DNA of 33,553 bases. Origin: Lentisphaerota bacterium. GTDB taxonomy: Bacteria > Verrucomicrobiota > Kiritimatiellia > RFP12 > JAAYNR01. Below the pieces are notes generated by a model that saw only the letters and a list, made by a program, of their open reading frames with translations, was not told where the DNA came from and searched no databases. Made by a program: the position numbers and the translations under genes. The DNA lies in NCBI GenBank assembly GCA_016873675.1, contig VGWG01000020.1:1-33553 (forward strand), given 5' to 3'. Positions 23,276 through 32,297 of the stretch are shown piece after piece; position 1 is the first letter of the stretch, and each line of letters starts with the position of its first letter.

Positions 23276-25285
23276 TCACGGATGGGCGAGCAGCAACGCG
23301 GTGCGGCAGGGGAGGTAGACCCTCACCAGCAACACGCATTCGGACGCGCGCGTTTCGGTGAGCAGGGGATAAGCCTGATCGGCCGTGATGCGCCCCTGGC
23401 CCCCGAAGCGCTGTTCGTCACTGTTCAGAATACCGCGGTATTGCCCGGGGGGCACCCGCACCGGATAGTCGCTCACGGAGCGTGAGCTGTGAAAATTAAA
23501 CAGAAACAGCAGCGGACCACGCTCCAAGACCAGCACCTTGTCGGCTTCGGAGAGGTGCAGCAGGCGCGGCACGGTCTCGCCCAGGACGCCGGCAGCGGTG
23601 ATCAGGCGGAGCATCTCGCGGTCAAAATCGCCCAGACAAGAGAATCGCAGCGCCGGATCGTCGCGCAGGTGCCATTGACGCCGGGCGTAGAGATACGAAT
23701 TGCCGTTGCCCTCGCGGGGGAAGTCAATCCATTCGGGATGGCCGAATTCGTTGCCCATGAAATTGAGGTACCCCGCGCCGGCGGTCGCCAGCGTCGCCAG
23801 CCGGGCGAGTTTGTGCAGCGCCACGCCCCGGTCTGCGACCACGCTTGACGCATTGCGGGCCATGCTGTCGTACATCGCCGCGTCCATCAGTTGGAACAGC
23901 AGCGTCTTGCCGCCGACCAGCGCCTGATCGTGACTCTCGACGTAGTTCACCGTCTGCTCGTCGGGACGGCGGTTGGTCAGTTCGTGCCACAGGTAGCCGA
24001 TGCTCCAATCCTCGTCCCGAACGTCCCGCGCCAGCTTGAACCAGCACTCCGGCACGCCCATGGCCATGCGGTAGTCGAACCCGGCGCCACCCTCCGCGAC
24101 CGGCGCCGCCAGCCCCGGCATCCCGCTCACATCCTCGGCGATCGTGAGCGCATCGGGCCGCACCTCGTGGATCAGCCGGTTGGCCAGGTTGCAGTACAGC
24201 CAGGCGTCCTCATCGACGCCCGCGTCAAAATACTGCCCGTAGTCGGTGAAATCCACGCCGAGTCCGTGGTGCATGTAGAGCATGCTCGTGATGCCGTCGA
24301 AGCGGAATCCGTCGAAATGGAACTCATCCAGCCAATAGCGGCAGTTGGAGAGGAGAAAATGCAGCACGTCCGTCTTGCCGTAATCGAAGCACCGCGAATC
24401 CCACGCATCGTGCCAGCCGCGCAGACCCGAGTGAAAATACTGGCTCGTCGTCCCGTCAAAGCGCGACAGCCCCTCCCGCTCGTTCTTCACCGCGTGCGAA
24501 TGGACCAGATCCATGACCACCGCCACCCCCGCGCCATGGGCATCGTCAATCAACGCCTTGAGCGCTTCGGGCGTCCCGAAGCGCGAGCTTGAGGCGAAGA
24601 AACTCGACACCTGGTAGCCGAACGAGGCGTAATACGGGTGTTCCATGACCGCCATGAGTTGGATCGTGTTATACCCCCCATCGATAATCTTCGGTAACAC
24701 GTTCTGACGGAAGGCGTCATACGTTCCGATTCCGCAGGTCTCCTGGGCCATGCCGATGTGCGTCTCGTAGATCAAGGGTGCCCGCTGGGGGACTCGGAAT
24801 GTATGTCTCCACCGATAGGGTTGAGGGGGTTCCCAGACCTGGGCCGTGAAGACATCGCTTGCCGGATCCTGGACCACCCGGCGCGCGTAGGCGGGGATCC
24901 GCTCGCCGCGGCCGTCTTCCCATGCCATCTCCAGCCGGTAAAACTGGCCGTGGCGTATCGCGTCGGACGGCAGCCTCGCCTCCCAGACATCCCGCCCCGG
25001 CAACCGTGACAGCCGGAAAAAGTCACGGGATTCCCATCCGGAAAAGTCGCCCACCAGCCAGAGCGCCACGGCCTGCGGCGCCCACTCGCGGAAGATCCAG
25101 CCGCCATCGGGAGCGCGGTGCAGTCCGTAATATTCATGCGCACAGGCGAACTCGGCCAGCGACCCCGGCTTCTCGGCGAGCAGCCGGGCCAGTCGGGTTG
25201 CCGCTTCAGCCCGCCGCCGGATCACGTCGCGATACGGCGTCAGCCAGGGATCATCCAGCAGATGGGCGCGTGTCGGTTGTTGCAT
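23276..25285 (-). CDS. glgB: 1,4-alpha-glucan branching enzyme (GH13)
   Basis: Introduces alpha-1,6 branches in glycogen. From the ATG at 25285 (GGAGCAGG upstream) it has 669 residues; a GTG at 25303 is the alternative. A carbohydrate-binding domain (FREWAPQAVALWLVGDFSGW) precedes the GH13 barrel: DLVHSHAVKN, nucleophile Asp in FRFDGITSMLY (about 327), acid/base Glu in TIAEDVSGMP (about 383) and the third Asp in YVESHDQAL. The sequence pattern (SHAVKN, DGTTSQYFHSG, GYLNFMGNEFGHPEWIDFPREGN) is that of eukaryote-type branching enzymes rather than Escherichia coli GlgB. It follows glgA by 33 bp. Confidence 0.95.
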   Translation of the reverse strand: MQQPTRAHLLDDPWLTPYRDVIRRRAEAATRLARLLAEKPGSLAEFACAHEYYGLHRAPDGGWIFREWAPQAVALWLVGDFSGWESRDFFRLSRLPGRDVWEARLPSDAIRHGQFYRLEMAWEDGRGERIPAYARRVVQDPASDVFTAQVWEPPQPYRWRHTFRVPQRAPLIYETHIGMAQETCGIGTYDAFRQNVLPKIIDGGYNTIQLMAVMEHPYYASFGYQVSSFFASSSRFGTPEALKALIDDAHGAGVAVVMDLVHSHAVKNEREGLSRFDGTTSQYFHSGLRGWHDAWDSRCFDYGKTDVLHFLLSNCRYWLDEFHFDGFRFDGITSMLYMHHGLGVDFTDYGQYFDAGVDEDAWLYCNLANRLIHEVRPDALTIAEDVSGMPGLAAPVAEGGAGFDYRMAMGVPECWFKLARDVRDEDWSIGYLWHELTNRRPDEQTVNYVESHDQALVGGKTLLFQLMDAAMYDSMARNASSVVADRGVALHKLARLATLATAGAGYLNFMGNEFGHPEWIDFPREGNGNSYLYARRQWHLRDDPALRFSCLGDFDREMLRLITAAGVLGETVPRLLHLSEADKVLVLERGPLLFLFNFHSSRSVSDYPVRVPPGQYRGILNSDEQRFGGQGRITADQAYPLLTETRASECVLLVRVYLPCRTALLLAHP

Positions 25286-25318
25286 CAGGCCTGCTCCGAT
25301 CACCCGTTTCTGAACGTG

Positions 25319-26857
25319 TCAAAACTGCACCAGCGGGCGGTGCAGCATTTGCTCGTAAATATCGATGTAGTGCTTGGCGCAGACCGCGTGGTTGAATCGC
25401 GACAACCCCTCCCGCATGATCCGGGTGGTCTGAGCGTGGCGCACCTTGTCCGGGAGCGCATGAAACGCCATGGCCTCGTCCATGGCCCACTCGAGTCCGG
25501 CGCTATCATAAATCTTGAACGTGAAGCCATTTCCGTGGTCGGCCGCCACATCGAGGTCAGAAACCGTGTCGTGCAATCCGCCGGTGTCGTGTACGACCGG
25601 GAGGGTGCCGTAGAGCACCCCGGTCATCTGCGGCAGGCCGCACGGCTCGAAGAGGGAGGGCATCAGCACAAAATCGGATGCCGCCATAGCCAGCCGCGAC
25701 AGATCCTCGGTGAAGTCGCACACCGCCACCCGGTCATACACGTTGTGCATCCGCACAATATCCCGGAAATGGCACTGATAGACGCCGTTGGCCACGATCG
25801 CGACTTGCATCCCCCGTTTGGCGTGCTTCGCCACCATCCGGTGCAAGATCGCCGTCAGCAGTTGCGGTCCCTTCTGGACCGGATCAAGCCGTGAAGGCCA
25901 CAAAAAGATCGGCGCGTCCGGGTTGGCCGCCAGCCCCACTTTTTTCTGAAAGAGCGCCTTGTTGGCCCGTTTCCCCTGTGCCTGTGTCTCCGGCGTGTAT
26001 GTGCGGCTGAGCGCCGGGTCGGTCGCCGGGTTGTACGACGCATCGGGCGCATTCAGGATGCCGACAGCACAGCCCGAGTTGCGTTTGTTGATCAGCTCCT
26101 GCCGGATTGAGACGGGCACAAAGTCGAACCAGCCGCGGCAGAGTTCTTCAAGGAACGTCGGGCTGACGGTATTGATGAAGTGTGCGGCGAACGCGCCGCT
26201 CGCAAGCATGTCAACCGGGTTGCTGTCGCGCGTTTCCTCGTAATTGCGGGGCACGCGGGTGTAGTAGAGATATGGCCAAAATTCCGCCGTGTCGATGCCC
26301 ATGTCTTCGGCCTGTGACAATCGCACATGATGGGTGTGGATGTTATGGATCGTGAACAGGCAGGGGATTCCCAGTCGGCGCGCGGCGGCGGGGATCAGTC
26401 CCGTCATCCAGTCGTTGCAGTGGATCAGGTCTGGTGCAACGGTGGGGATGATGTTGTTGATCACCTCGCGCTGGAAGGCGAGCGCGAGCCGCGGGTTCTC
26501 GTTCTGATAATTGCTGTAGACGGCGTCCCGGTAGTAGAAGCAGCGATCTTCGGCAAGGTGGATGCGGCTGTTGGGGAGTCGACTCTTGTACACCCGCAAC
26601 TCGTCGCTGATCAGGCGCGCCGAATCGACATGAAACATGCGCCGGTAATGCGGCAGCGCCACGTGCACATCGGCACCGGAAGCGAACAGTTCGGCGACGA
26701 GCGAAGCCGATACGTCGGCCAGCCCCCCCGCCTTGGCGTTCATCTGGTTGGCCATGTTCCCCATGCCCGCCGGCAGATAGGTGATTTCGGGGGTCACCAC
26801 CAAGATGCGCGGCTTTCGCGTTGTGCCTCTCGCCGCTTGTTTATTTCGCACCGCCAT
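25319..26857 (-). CDS. glgA: Glycogen synthase (GT5)
   Basis: Extends alpha-1,4-glucan from a nucleotide-glucose donor. The ATG at 26857, with GGGGAGG ahead of it, gives 512 residues. The donor-binding KAGGLADVSASL (Lys42) is preceded by an insertion (PAGMGNMANQMN). Other blocks are HCNDWMTGLIPA, FTIHNIHTHH, IFLWPSRLDPVQKGPQL and the C-terminal LMPSLFEPCGLPQMTGVLYGTLPVVHDTGGLHDTV. It reads as a starch/glycogen synthase of the KxGGL type. It lies between a small exported protein gene and glgB. No glgC (ADP-glucose pyrophosphorylase) is in this window. Confidence 0.95.
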   Translation of the reverse strand: MAVRNKQAARGTTRKPRILVVTPEITYLPAGMGNMANQMNAKAGGLADVSASLVAELFASGADVHVALPHYRRMFHVDSARLISDELRVYKSRLPNSRIHLAEDRCFYYRDAVYSNYQNENPRLALAFQREVINNIIPTVAPDLIHCNDWMTGLIPAAARRLGIPCLFTIHNIHTHHVRLSQAEDMGIDTAEFWPYLYYTRVPRNYEETRDSNPVDMLASGAFAAHFINTVSPTFLEELCRGWFDFVPVSIRQELINKRNSGCAVGILNAPDASYNPATDPALSRTYTPETQAQGKRANKALFQKKVGLAANPDAPIFLWPSRLDPVQKGPQLLTAILHRMVAKHAKRGMQVAIVANGVYQCHFRDIVRMHNVYDRVAVCDFTEDLSRLAMAASDFVLMPSLFEPCGLPQMTGVLYGTLPVVHDTGGLHDTVSDLDVAADHGNGFTFKIYDSAGLEWAMDEAMAFHALPDKVRHAQTTRIMREGLSRFNHAVCAKHYIDIYEQMLHRPLVQF

Positions 26858-26886
26858 TCCAATCCTCCCCGCGTTGACACACAGCG

Positions 26887-27372
26887 TCACTCGGCCTTCA
26901 CGGCCGGGTCCGCCGACGGAACCGCCTGCTCGCGCGTTCGCTTGGCCGCCGCGCGAATCATCGCGATCTTCTCCTGTAAAACCCGTAGCTTCACCTGATC
27001 CGCATCCAGGGCTTTGACTGCCCGAGCCACGTCGGGATGCGAGACAACCCGGTCGCGCAAGGCCTGCTGGGCCTCGCGCAGACGCTTCAAGGTGTTGGCC
27101 TTCTCCGAGTCCGTTTTCTCACCGCTCCAGCGCAGGGTCAGCGCGTCCACCGTCAGGCGCGCAGCGGCAATTTCTGGCGACGTGACGGCCGGATCCGACA
27201 CCATCCGCTCGATCGCCTCCCGCTGGGAGCGAATGTCCTGCCCCAGTTCCAGCGCCTCCACAAACACATTCGACTCGCCAGCCGATGGCTCCGCCTCGCC
27301 CGCAACCGCCAACCGGACCCCGAACGCGAGCACGACGATTCCACTGATCCGCATTATTCCGGTTCGCCTCAT
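26887..27372 (-). CDS. Small exported coiled-coil protein, unknown function
   Basis: 161 residues from the ATG at 27372, chosen because AAGGGGTG precedes it and because it starts a proper signal peptide (RRTGIMRISGIVVLAFGVRLAVA, cleavage likely at AVA/GE). A longer frame runs back to 27498 across the promoter region. The mature part is charged and helical, with heptad-like spacing (KANTLKRLREAQQALRDRVV, DADQVKLRVLQEKIAMI), ending in a Lys/Pro/Ala tail. No family was recognised. It is first in the minus-strand glycogen transcript, 29 bp before glgA, and divergent from fba. Confidence 0.7.
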   Translation of the reverse strand: MRRTGIMRISGIVVLAFGVRLAVAGEAEPSAGESNVFVEALELGQDIRSQREAIERMVSDPAVTSPEIAAARLTVDALTLRWSGEKTDSEKANTLKRLREAQQALRDRVVSHPDVARAVKALDADQVKLRVLQEKIAMIRAAAKRTREQAVPSADPAVKAE

Positions 27373-27426
27373 GCACACCCCTTGCACCGCTCTCGCTACG
27401 GCTTTTCTGTCGCAAAACACGATCCG

Positions 27427-27455
27427 ATTATGTCGGAAATCGCCGCCGCTCTCAA
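27427..27455 (-). promoter_or_regulatory. Promoter for the glycogen transcript
   Basis: On the minus strand TTGAGA (27450-27455) and CATAAT (27427-27432) are separated by exactly 17 bp, about 55 bp upstream of the small exported protein gene. Confidence 0.6.
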
Positions 27456-27469
27456 CAAAAAAAACGGTC

Positions 27470-27498
27470 TTGCTCGAAGCCTCGCTTCCCTGTATCAT
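27470..27498 (+). promoter_or_regulatory. Promoter for fba
   Basis: TTGCTC (27470-27475) and TATCAT (27493-27498) are separated by 17 bp. The leader before fba would be about 70 nt. Its -35 box lies only 14 bp from the -35 box of the divergent glycogen promoter. Confidence 0.6.
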
Positions 27499-27577
27499 TC
27501 TCTCCCGTGTTTACGCATCCCGGATTGTCCCCTACGGACGGGGGTGGGCGGTTCGCGGGCACACAGGAGACGCACAC

Positions 27578-28519
27578 ATGATCGTTACCACCAAGAAGCT
27601 CTTCGAGCACGCTTACGGCCACTATGCCATCGGCGCCTACAACATCAACAATCTCGAACAAACCATGGGGCTGTTCAAAGGGAATGTGCAGAGTCAGGCG
27701 CCCTTTATCGTTCAGCTCTCCAAGGGTGCGCGTTCGTACACGCACAAGAAGATGCTGGAGTCGATGATGAAGACCGCCGATGAAATCTTTCCCGAGTCGG
27801 TGTTCGCCATCCATCTGGATCATGGCGACGAGGAGACGTGCCTGGATTGCATCCACTCAGGCGTCTATTCGTCGGTGATGATCGATGCCTCCCATCATCC
27901 CTTGGAGAAGAACATCGAGATCACCCGCCGCGTCGTCGACGCCGCCCACGCCAAGGGGCTGGTCGTTGAGGCCGAACTCGGGCTGCTGAAGGGCATCGAG
28001 GAGGATGTCGTTGCCGCCGACCATGTGTACACGAAACCGGAGGAAGCCGAGTATTTCGTCAAGCAGACCGGTGTCGACTCCCTCGCGTGCGCCATCGGAA
28101 CCTCGCATGGCGCCTTCAAGTTTAAGGGCGACCAGAAGCTCCGTTTCGACATTCTCGTCGAGATCCAGAAACGGCTTCCCCGCTTCCCGCTGGTCATGCA
28201 CGGCTCCTCCTCGGTCCCCAAGGACGAGGTGGCCCGCATCAACGCCGCAGGCGGTAACATCAAGGGCGCATCGGGCGTGGACGCCGATCAGTTTCTCGGC
28301 GCCGCGAAGCTCGGCGTGACCAAGATCAACATTGACACCGACGGCCGCCTCGTCTGGTGCCGCGTCCACCGCGAGTTCTTCCGCGACCACCCCGAGAAGT
28401 TCGACCTGCGCGATCCCGGCAAGGTCTTCATCCCCGAATACGCCGCTTTCATCGCCGCCAAGAACGTGAAGTTGGGCTCGGCTGGCCAGCTCGATGCCGT
28501 GCGGGCGGCCTGCAAGTAG
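27578..28519 (+). CDS. fba: Class II fructose-bisphosphate aldolase
   Basis: Cleaves fructose 1,6-bisphosphate in glycolysis or runs in reverse in gluconeogenesis. The ATG at 27578 with AGGAGA upstream gives 313 residues. Zinc and catalytic residues are visible in FAIHLDHGDEETC, GTSHGAFKFKG and LVMHGSSSVP; INIDTDGRLVW is the phosphate-binding loop. The frame is open far upstream, but that extension crosses the divergent promoter region and is not protein-like. A strong terminator follows. Confidence 0.96.
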   Translation: MIVTTKKLFEHAYGHYAIGAYNINNLEQTMGLFKGNVQSQAPFIVQLSKGARSYTHKKMLESMMKTADEIFPESVFAIHLDHGDEETCLDCIHSGVYSSVMIDASHHPLEKNIEITRRVVDAAHAKGLVVEAELGLLKGIEEDVVAADHVYTKPEEAEYFVKQTGVDSLACAIGTSHGAFKFKGDQKLRFDILVEIQKRLPRFPLVMHGSSSVPKDEVARINAAGGNIKGASGVDADQFLGAAKLGVTKINIDTDGRLVWCRVHREFFRDHPEKFDLRDPGKVFIPEYAAFIAAKNVKLGSAGQLDAVRAACK

Positions 28520-28532
28520 ACCTCCCATTCGC

Positions 28533-28569
28533 GGGGGGCGGCACCGGCCGCCCCCCGGTTTTTCTTTTT
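28533..28569 (+). terminator. Rho-independent terminator after fba
   Basis: Perfect 9-bp stem GGGGGGCGG (28533-28541) / CCGCCCCCC (28548-28556) with loop CACCGG, followed by GGTTTTTCTTTTT. It separates fba from nifJ. Confidence 0.95.
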
Positions 28570-28601
28570 GAGAGTCATCGTTTAACCCACAGGAATCAGC
28601 T

Positions 28602-31600
28602 ATGGCAGAAAAAATCATGGTGGACGGCAACCAGGTAGCCGCCGAAGTCGCTTTCGCATGCAGCGAGGTTGCCGCGATCTATCCCATCACCCCGTCGTCC
28701 AACATGGGCGAGTGGGCCGATGAATGGGCCTCCAAGGGGTTGAAGAACATCTGGGGTACCGTGCCTCAGGTGGTCGAGTTGCAGTCCGAGGGCGGCGCCG
28801 TCGGCGCCGTGCATGGAGCGCTCACAACCGGTGCCCTGACCACGACGTTTACCGCTTCGCAAGGGTTGCTGCTGATGATTCCCAATATGTACAAGATTGC
28901 CGGCGAGCTGACGCCGACCGTCTTCCACGTCAGTGCGCGCGCCCTCGCCGCGCAGGGCCTCTCGATCTTTGGTGACCACAGCGACATCATGGCCTGCCGC
29001 CAGACCGGCTTTGCGATGCTGTGCGCGAACAGCGTCCAGGAAGTCATGGACATGGCCACCATCGCCCATGCCGCGACGCTCGAAACTCGCATTCCCTTCG
29101 TCCATTTCTTTGATGGCTTCCGCACCTCCCACGAAGTGCAGAAGATTGACGCCGTCAGTTCCGACACCATCCGGGCCATGATTGACGACACCCTTGTCGC
29201 TGCGCATCGCGCCCGCGCTCTGAGCCCCGAGAAACCCACGATCCGCGGCACCGCGCAGAATCCCGATGTCTATTTCCAGGGTCGTGAGACCGTTGCCCCG
29301 TACTACACGGCGACTCCCGGCATCGTCCAGAAGACCATGGACAAGTTTGCCACACTGACTGGCCGCCAGTACAAGCTTTTCGACTACGTGGGCGCGCCCG
29401 ACGCCGAACATGTCGTCGTCATCATGGGTTCCGGCGCCGAAGCCGTCCATGAGACCGTCGAAGAACTGGTCCGGAAGGGTGAGAAACTGGGCGTCATCAA
29501 GGTGCGCCTCTACCGCCCGTTCGACGCCAAAGGCTTCGCCTGCGCGATTCCCAAGTCGGTCAAGACCCTCACCGTCCTCGACCGCTGCAAGGAGCCCGGT
29601 TCCATCGGTGAGCCGCTCTATGTCGACATCCGCACCGCCCTCGGCGAGATTATGCAGTATAAGCTCGCCGACATCCGGTCTTGGATCCCGACCTATGGCG
29701 GGCGCTATGGCCTCGGATCGAAGGAGTTCACCCCCGCGATGGTCAAGGCGGTCTTTGACAACGCCCGGAGTGCCGCGCCGATGAACCACTTCTCCGTCGG
29801 CATTCACGACGATCTCACCGGTCTCAGCCTCCCGATCCCGGCCGACTTCACCCTGTCGGACGAAGGCCGCAAGGAGTGCATGTTCTACGGTCTCGGGGCC
29901 GACGGCACCGTCGGCGCGAACAAGAACTCGATCAAGATCATTGGCGAGGACACCGACAATTTCGCCCAGGGCTACTTCGTCTACGACTCGAAGAAGGCCG
30001 GCGCGATCACGGTCTCTCACCTCCGTTTCGGTCCGCATCTCATCCGCAGCACCTACCTCTGCACCAAGCCGGACTTCGTGGCCTGTCACAACTTCTCTTT
30101 TCTTGAGAAATACGACATGCTCGCCAACATCCGCACGGGCGGCACCTTCCTCCTCGCTTCGCCCTTCGAGGCGGACCAGGTGTGGGAGAACATCCCCGAT
30201 GAGGTGGCGCGGCAGATCATCGCCAAGAAGCTCAATTTCTACGTGGTCAACGCGCTCAAGCTCGATCATGAGCTGCATCTCGGTGGTCGAATCAATACGA
30301 TCATGCAGACCGCGTTCTTCAAGATCTCCGGAATTCTGCCTGCTGACGAGGCGATCGCCGCGCTCAAGAATGCCGCCAAGAAGACCTACGGGAAGAAGGG
30401 CGATACCGTCGTCAAGATGAACTGGGACGCCATAGACGCCGCCTCCGACGCAGTCAAGCGGGTGGCCTACCCGGCCCGCCCCGCCGGCAAGGTGAAGATG
30501 CCCAAGGTCGTCTCCGATAGCGCCCCTGCCTTTGTGAAGAGCGTGACCGCCGAGATCATGGCCCAGCGCGGCGATGCGCTCCCGGTCTCCAAGATGCCCG
30601 ATGACGGCGTTTGGCCCACCGCCACGACGCAGTGGGAGAAGCGCAACATCGCCACCGACATTCCCTCCTGGGATCCCGCCACCTGCATCCAGTGCATGCA
30701 GTGCTCGCTGGTCTGCCCGCACGCCTCGATTCGCGGCAAGGTCTATGATCCCGCCGTGCTCGCCAAGGCGCCGCCGACCTTCAAGTCGGCCGACGCCAAG
30801 GGCGTGGTCGGCAAAGGGTTCCCGGGCTTCAAGTACACCATCCAGATCGCCCCCGAGGACTGCACCGGCTGCGGTCTCTGCGTCCAGCGATGCCCCGCCA
30901 AGAACAAGGCCAACCCGGCTCTGAAGGCCATCAACCTTTCGCCGCAGATTCCGCTGCGCGCGGCGGAGGCGGCCAACTGGGAGTTCTTCCTCGGGCTTCC
31001 CGAGGCCGATTGCACCAAGATCGGCGCCACGACGATCCAGGGGAGCCAGCTCAAGCGCCCGCTCTTCGAGTTCTCCGGCGCCTGCGCCGGCTGCGGCGAG
31101 ACCCCCTACATCAAGCTGCTCACCCAGCTTGCAGGCGACCGCCTGCTGATCGGCAATGCGACGGGCTGCTCTTCGATCTACGGCGGCAATCTCCCCACCA
31201 CGCCCTATTGCCAGCGTGCGGATGGACGCGGCCCGGCGTGGTCGAACTCGCTCTTCGAGGACAATGCCGAGTTCGCCTTCGGCATGCGCCTCACCGCCGA
31301 CAAGCTCAATGTCTACGCGCGGGAGCTCATCGACCAGATGCTCGCCGCCGAGACCTGTTCCGCCGCCCTCAAAGCGGTGGCTCAGAAAATCAAGGGTACC
31401 GACCAGAAGGCCACCGAAGGCGTCGAGACCATGCGCGGCCTGGTTGCCGAGCTGAAGACGCTCATCGGCGATGGCGCCTGCTGCGACATTTGCAAGAACC
31501 TGCTCGGCGTGGCCGACTACTTGATTCGCAAATCGGTGTGGGCGGTCGGCGGCGATGGTTGGGCGTATGATATCGGCTACGGTGGACTGGACCACGTCCT

Positions 31601-32177
31601 CGCCACCGGCCGCAACGTCAAGATCCTCGTGCTCGACACCGAGGTCTATTCCAACACCGGCGGCCAAGCGTCCAAGTCCACGCCGCTCGGCGCGGTCGCC
31701 AAGTTCGCTGCGGCCGGCAAGCCGCAGATGAAGAAGAACCTCGGCATGATTTCGATGACGTACAAGAACATCTACGTCGCGCAGGTTAGCTTGGGTGCAA
31801 ACGCAGCGGCCACGGTCAAGGCGTTTGTCGAGGCCGAGGCTTACGACGGCCCGGCTATCATCATTGCCTATTCACACTGCATCGCGCATGGCATCGATAT
31901 GAGCCTCGGCTTGGAGAACCAGAAGCTTGCCGTTGAAACCGGCCACTTCCCGCTCTACCGCTATAACCCGGAGCTCTCCGCCGAGGGCAAGAACGCTTTG
32001 CAACTCGACAGCAAGGCGCCGACGCAGTCGTTCGCCGAGACCGCGCTTCAGGAGAACCGATTCAAGCAACTCCTGACGCTCAACCCGAATGCCCAGGCGA
32101 TGCTGGCCACGGCGGAGAAGAAGTTCCGGGAGAACTTCGAGATGCTGCAGGCCCTGGCCAACCTGCCGCGGTCCTAA
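28602..32177 (+). CDS. nifJ: Pyruvate:ferredoxin (flavodoxin) oxidoreductase
   Basis: Oxidatively decarboxylates pyruvate to acetyl-CoA and passes electrons to ferredoxin or flavodoxin; a hallmark of anaerobic metabolism. The single-chain 1191-residue form has all domains: N-terminal pyruvate-binding YPITPSSNMGEWADEW, the domain II/III region, two 4Fe-4S clusters (CIQCMQCSLVCPHA near 694 and CTGCGLCVQRCPAKN near 750), and the thiamine diphosphate domain starting FSGACAGCGETPYIKLL (about 824) with GDGWAYDIGYGGLDH (about 983). AGGAA precedes the ATG. It has no visible promoter of its own in the 32-bp space after the fba terminator, so some read-through or an unrecognised promoter is needed. Confidence 0.97.
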   Translation: MAEKIMVDGNQVAAEVAFACSEVAAIYPITPSSNMGEWADEWASKGLKNIWGTVPQVVELQSEGGAVGAVHGALTTGALTTTFTASQGLLLMIPNMYKIAGELTPTVFHVSARALAAQGLSIFGDHSDIMACRQTGFAMLCANSVQEVMDMATIAHAATLETRIPFVHFFDGFRTSHEVQKIDAVSSDTIRAMIDDTLVAAHRARALSPEKPTIRGTAQNPDVYFQGRETVAPYYTATPGIVQKTMDKFATLTGRQYKLFDYVGAPDAEHVVVIMGSGAEAVHETVEELVRKGEKLGVIKVRLYRPFDAKGFACAIPKSVKTLTVLDRCKEPGSIGEPLYVDIRTALGEIMQYKLADIRSWIPTYGGRYGLGSKEFTPAMVKAVFDNARSAAPMNHFSVGIHDDLTGLSLPIPADFTLSDEGRKECMFYGLGADGTVGANKNSIKIIGEDTDNFAQGYFVYDSKKAGAITVSHLRFGPHLIRSTYLCTKPDFVACHNFSFLEKYDMLANIRTGGTFLLASPFEADQVWENIPDEVARQIIAKKLNFYVVNALKLDHELHLGGRINTIMQTAFFKISGILPADEAIAALKNAAKKTYGKKGDTVVKMNWDAIDAASDAVKRVAYPARPAGKVKMPKVVSDSAPAFVKSVTAEIMAQRGDALPVSKMPDDGVWPTATTQWEKRNIATDIPSWDPATCIQCMQCSLVCPHASIRGKVYDPAVLAKAPPTFKSADAKGVVGKGFPGFKYTIQIAPEDCTGCGLCVQRCPAKNKANPALKAINLSPQIPLRAAEAANWEFFLGLPEADCTKIGATTIQGSQLKRPLFEFSGACAGCGETPYIKLLTQLAGDRLLIGNATGCSSIYGGNLPTTPYCQRADGRGPAWSNSLFEDNAEFAFGMRLTADKLNVYARELIDQMLAAETCSAALKAVAQKIKGTDQKATEGVETMRGLVAELKTLIGDGACCDICKNLLGVADYLIRKSVWAVGGDGWAYDIGYGGLDHVLATGRNVKILVLDTEVYSNTGGQASKSTPLGAVAKFAAAGKPQMKKNLGMISMTYKNIYVAQVSLGANAAATVKAFVEAEAYDGPAIIIAYSHCIAHGIDMSLGLENQKLAVETGHFPLYRYNPELSAEGKNALQLDSKAPTQSFAETALQENRFKQLLTLNPNAQAMLATAEKKFRENFEMLQALANLPRS

Positions 32178-32182
32178 GAAAA

Positions 32183-32283
32183 GAGGCTCTTGCAAAACCC
32201 ACCGTGGCACGGGCGTCCCGCCCGTGAAACACGGGCAAGATGGCCGTGCCGCGCCCGTACTCCCGGGGTTTTGCAAGAGCCTC
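32183..32283. mobile_element. 101-bp palindromic MITE-like element (hairpin repeat family, copy 4)
   Basis: Ends are a perfect 18-bp inverted repeat: GAGGCTCTTGCAAAACCC at 32183-32200 and its complement at 32266-32283. These are the same ends as the bracketed insertion sequence. The interior differs from the other copies: it holds the self-complementary CACGGGCG..CGCCCGTG and CACGGGCAAGATGGCCGTG blocks. AAA flanks it on both sides, compatible with a 3-bp duplication but uninformative in an A-rich context. It starts 6 bp after nifJ and ends 2 bp before the antiporter ribosome binding site, and as RNA would form a long hairpin. Confidence 0.85.
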
Positions 32284-32297
32284 AAAGGAATGACCCT

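Noticed and set aside
27014-27577. N-terminal extension of aldolase by about 188 codons
   Set aside because: It overlaps the divergent promoter pair and the small exported protein gene, and the family begins at 27578 with a ribosome binding site.
28596-31667. A 1023-codon open frame antisense to nifJ
   Set aside because: It is the mirror of a GC-rich, codon-biased gene. Its translation is low-complexity Gly/Ala/Asp/His/Arg with no family motif, and nifJ on the other strand is unmistakable.
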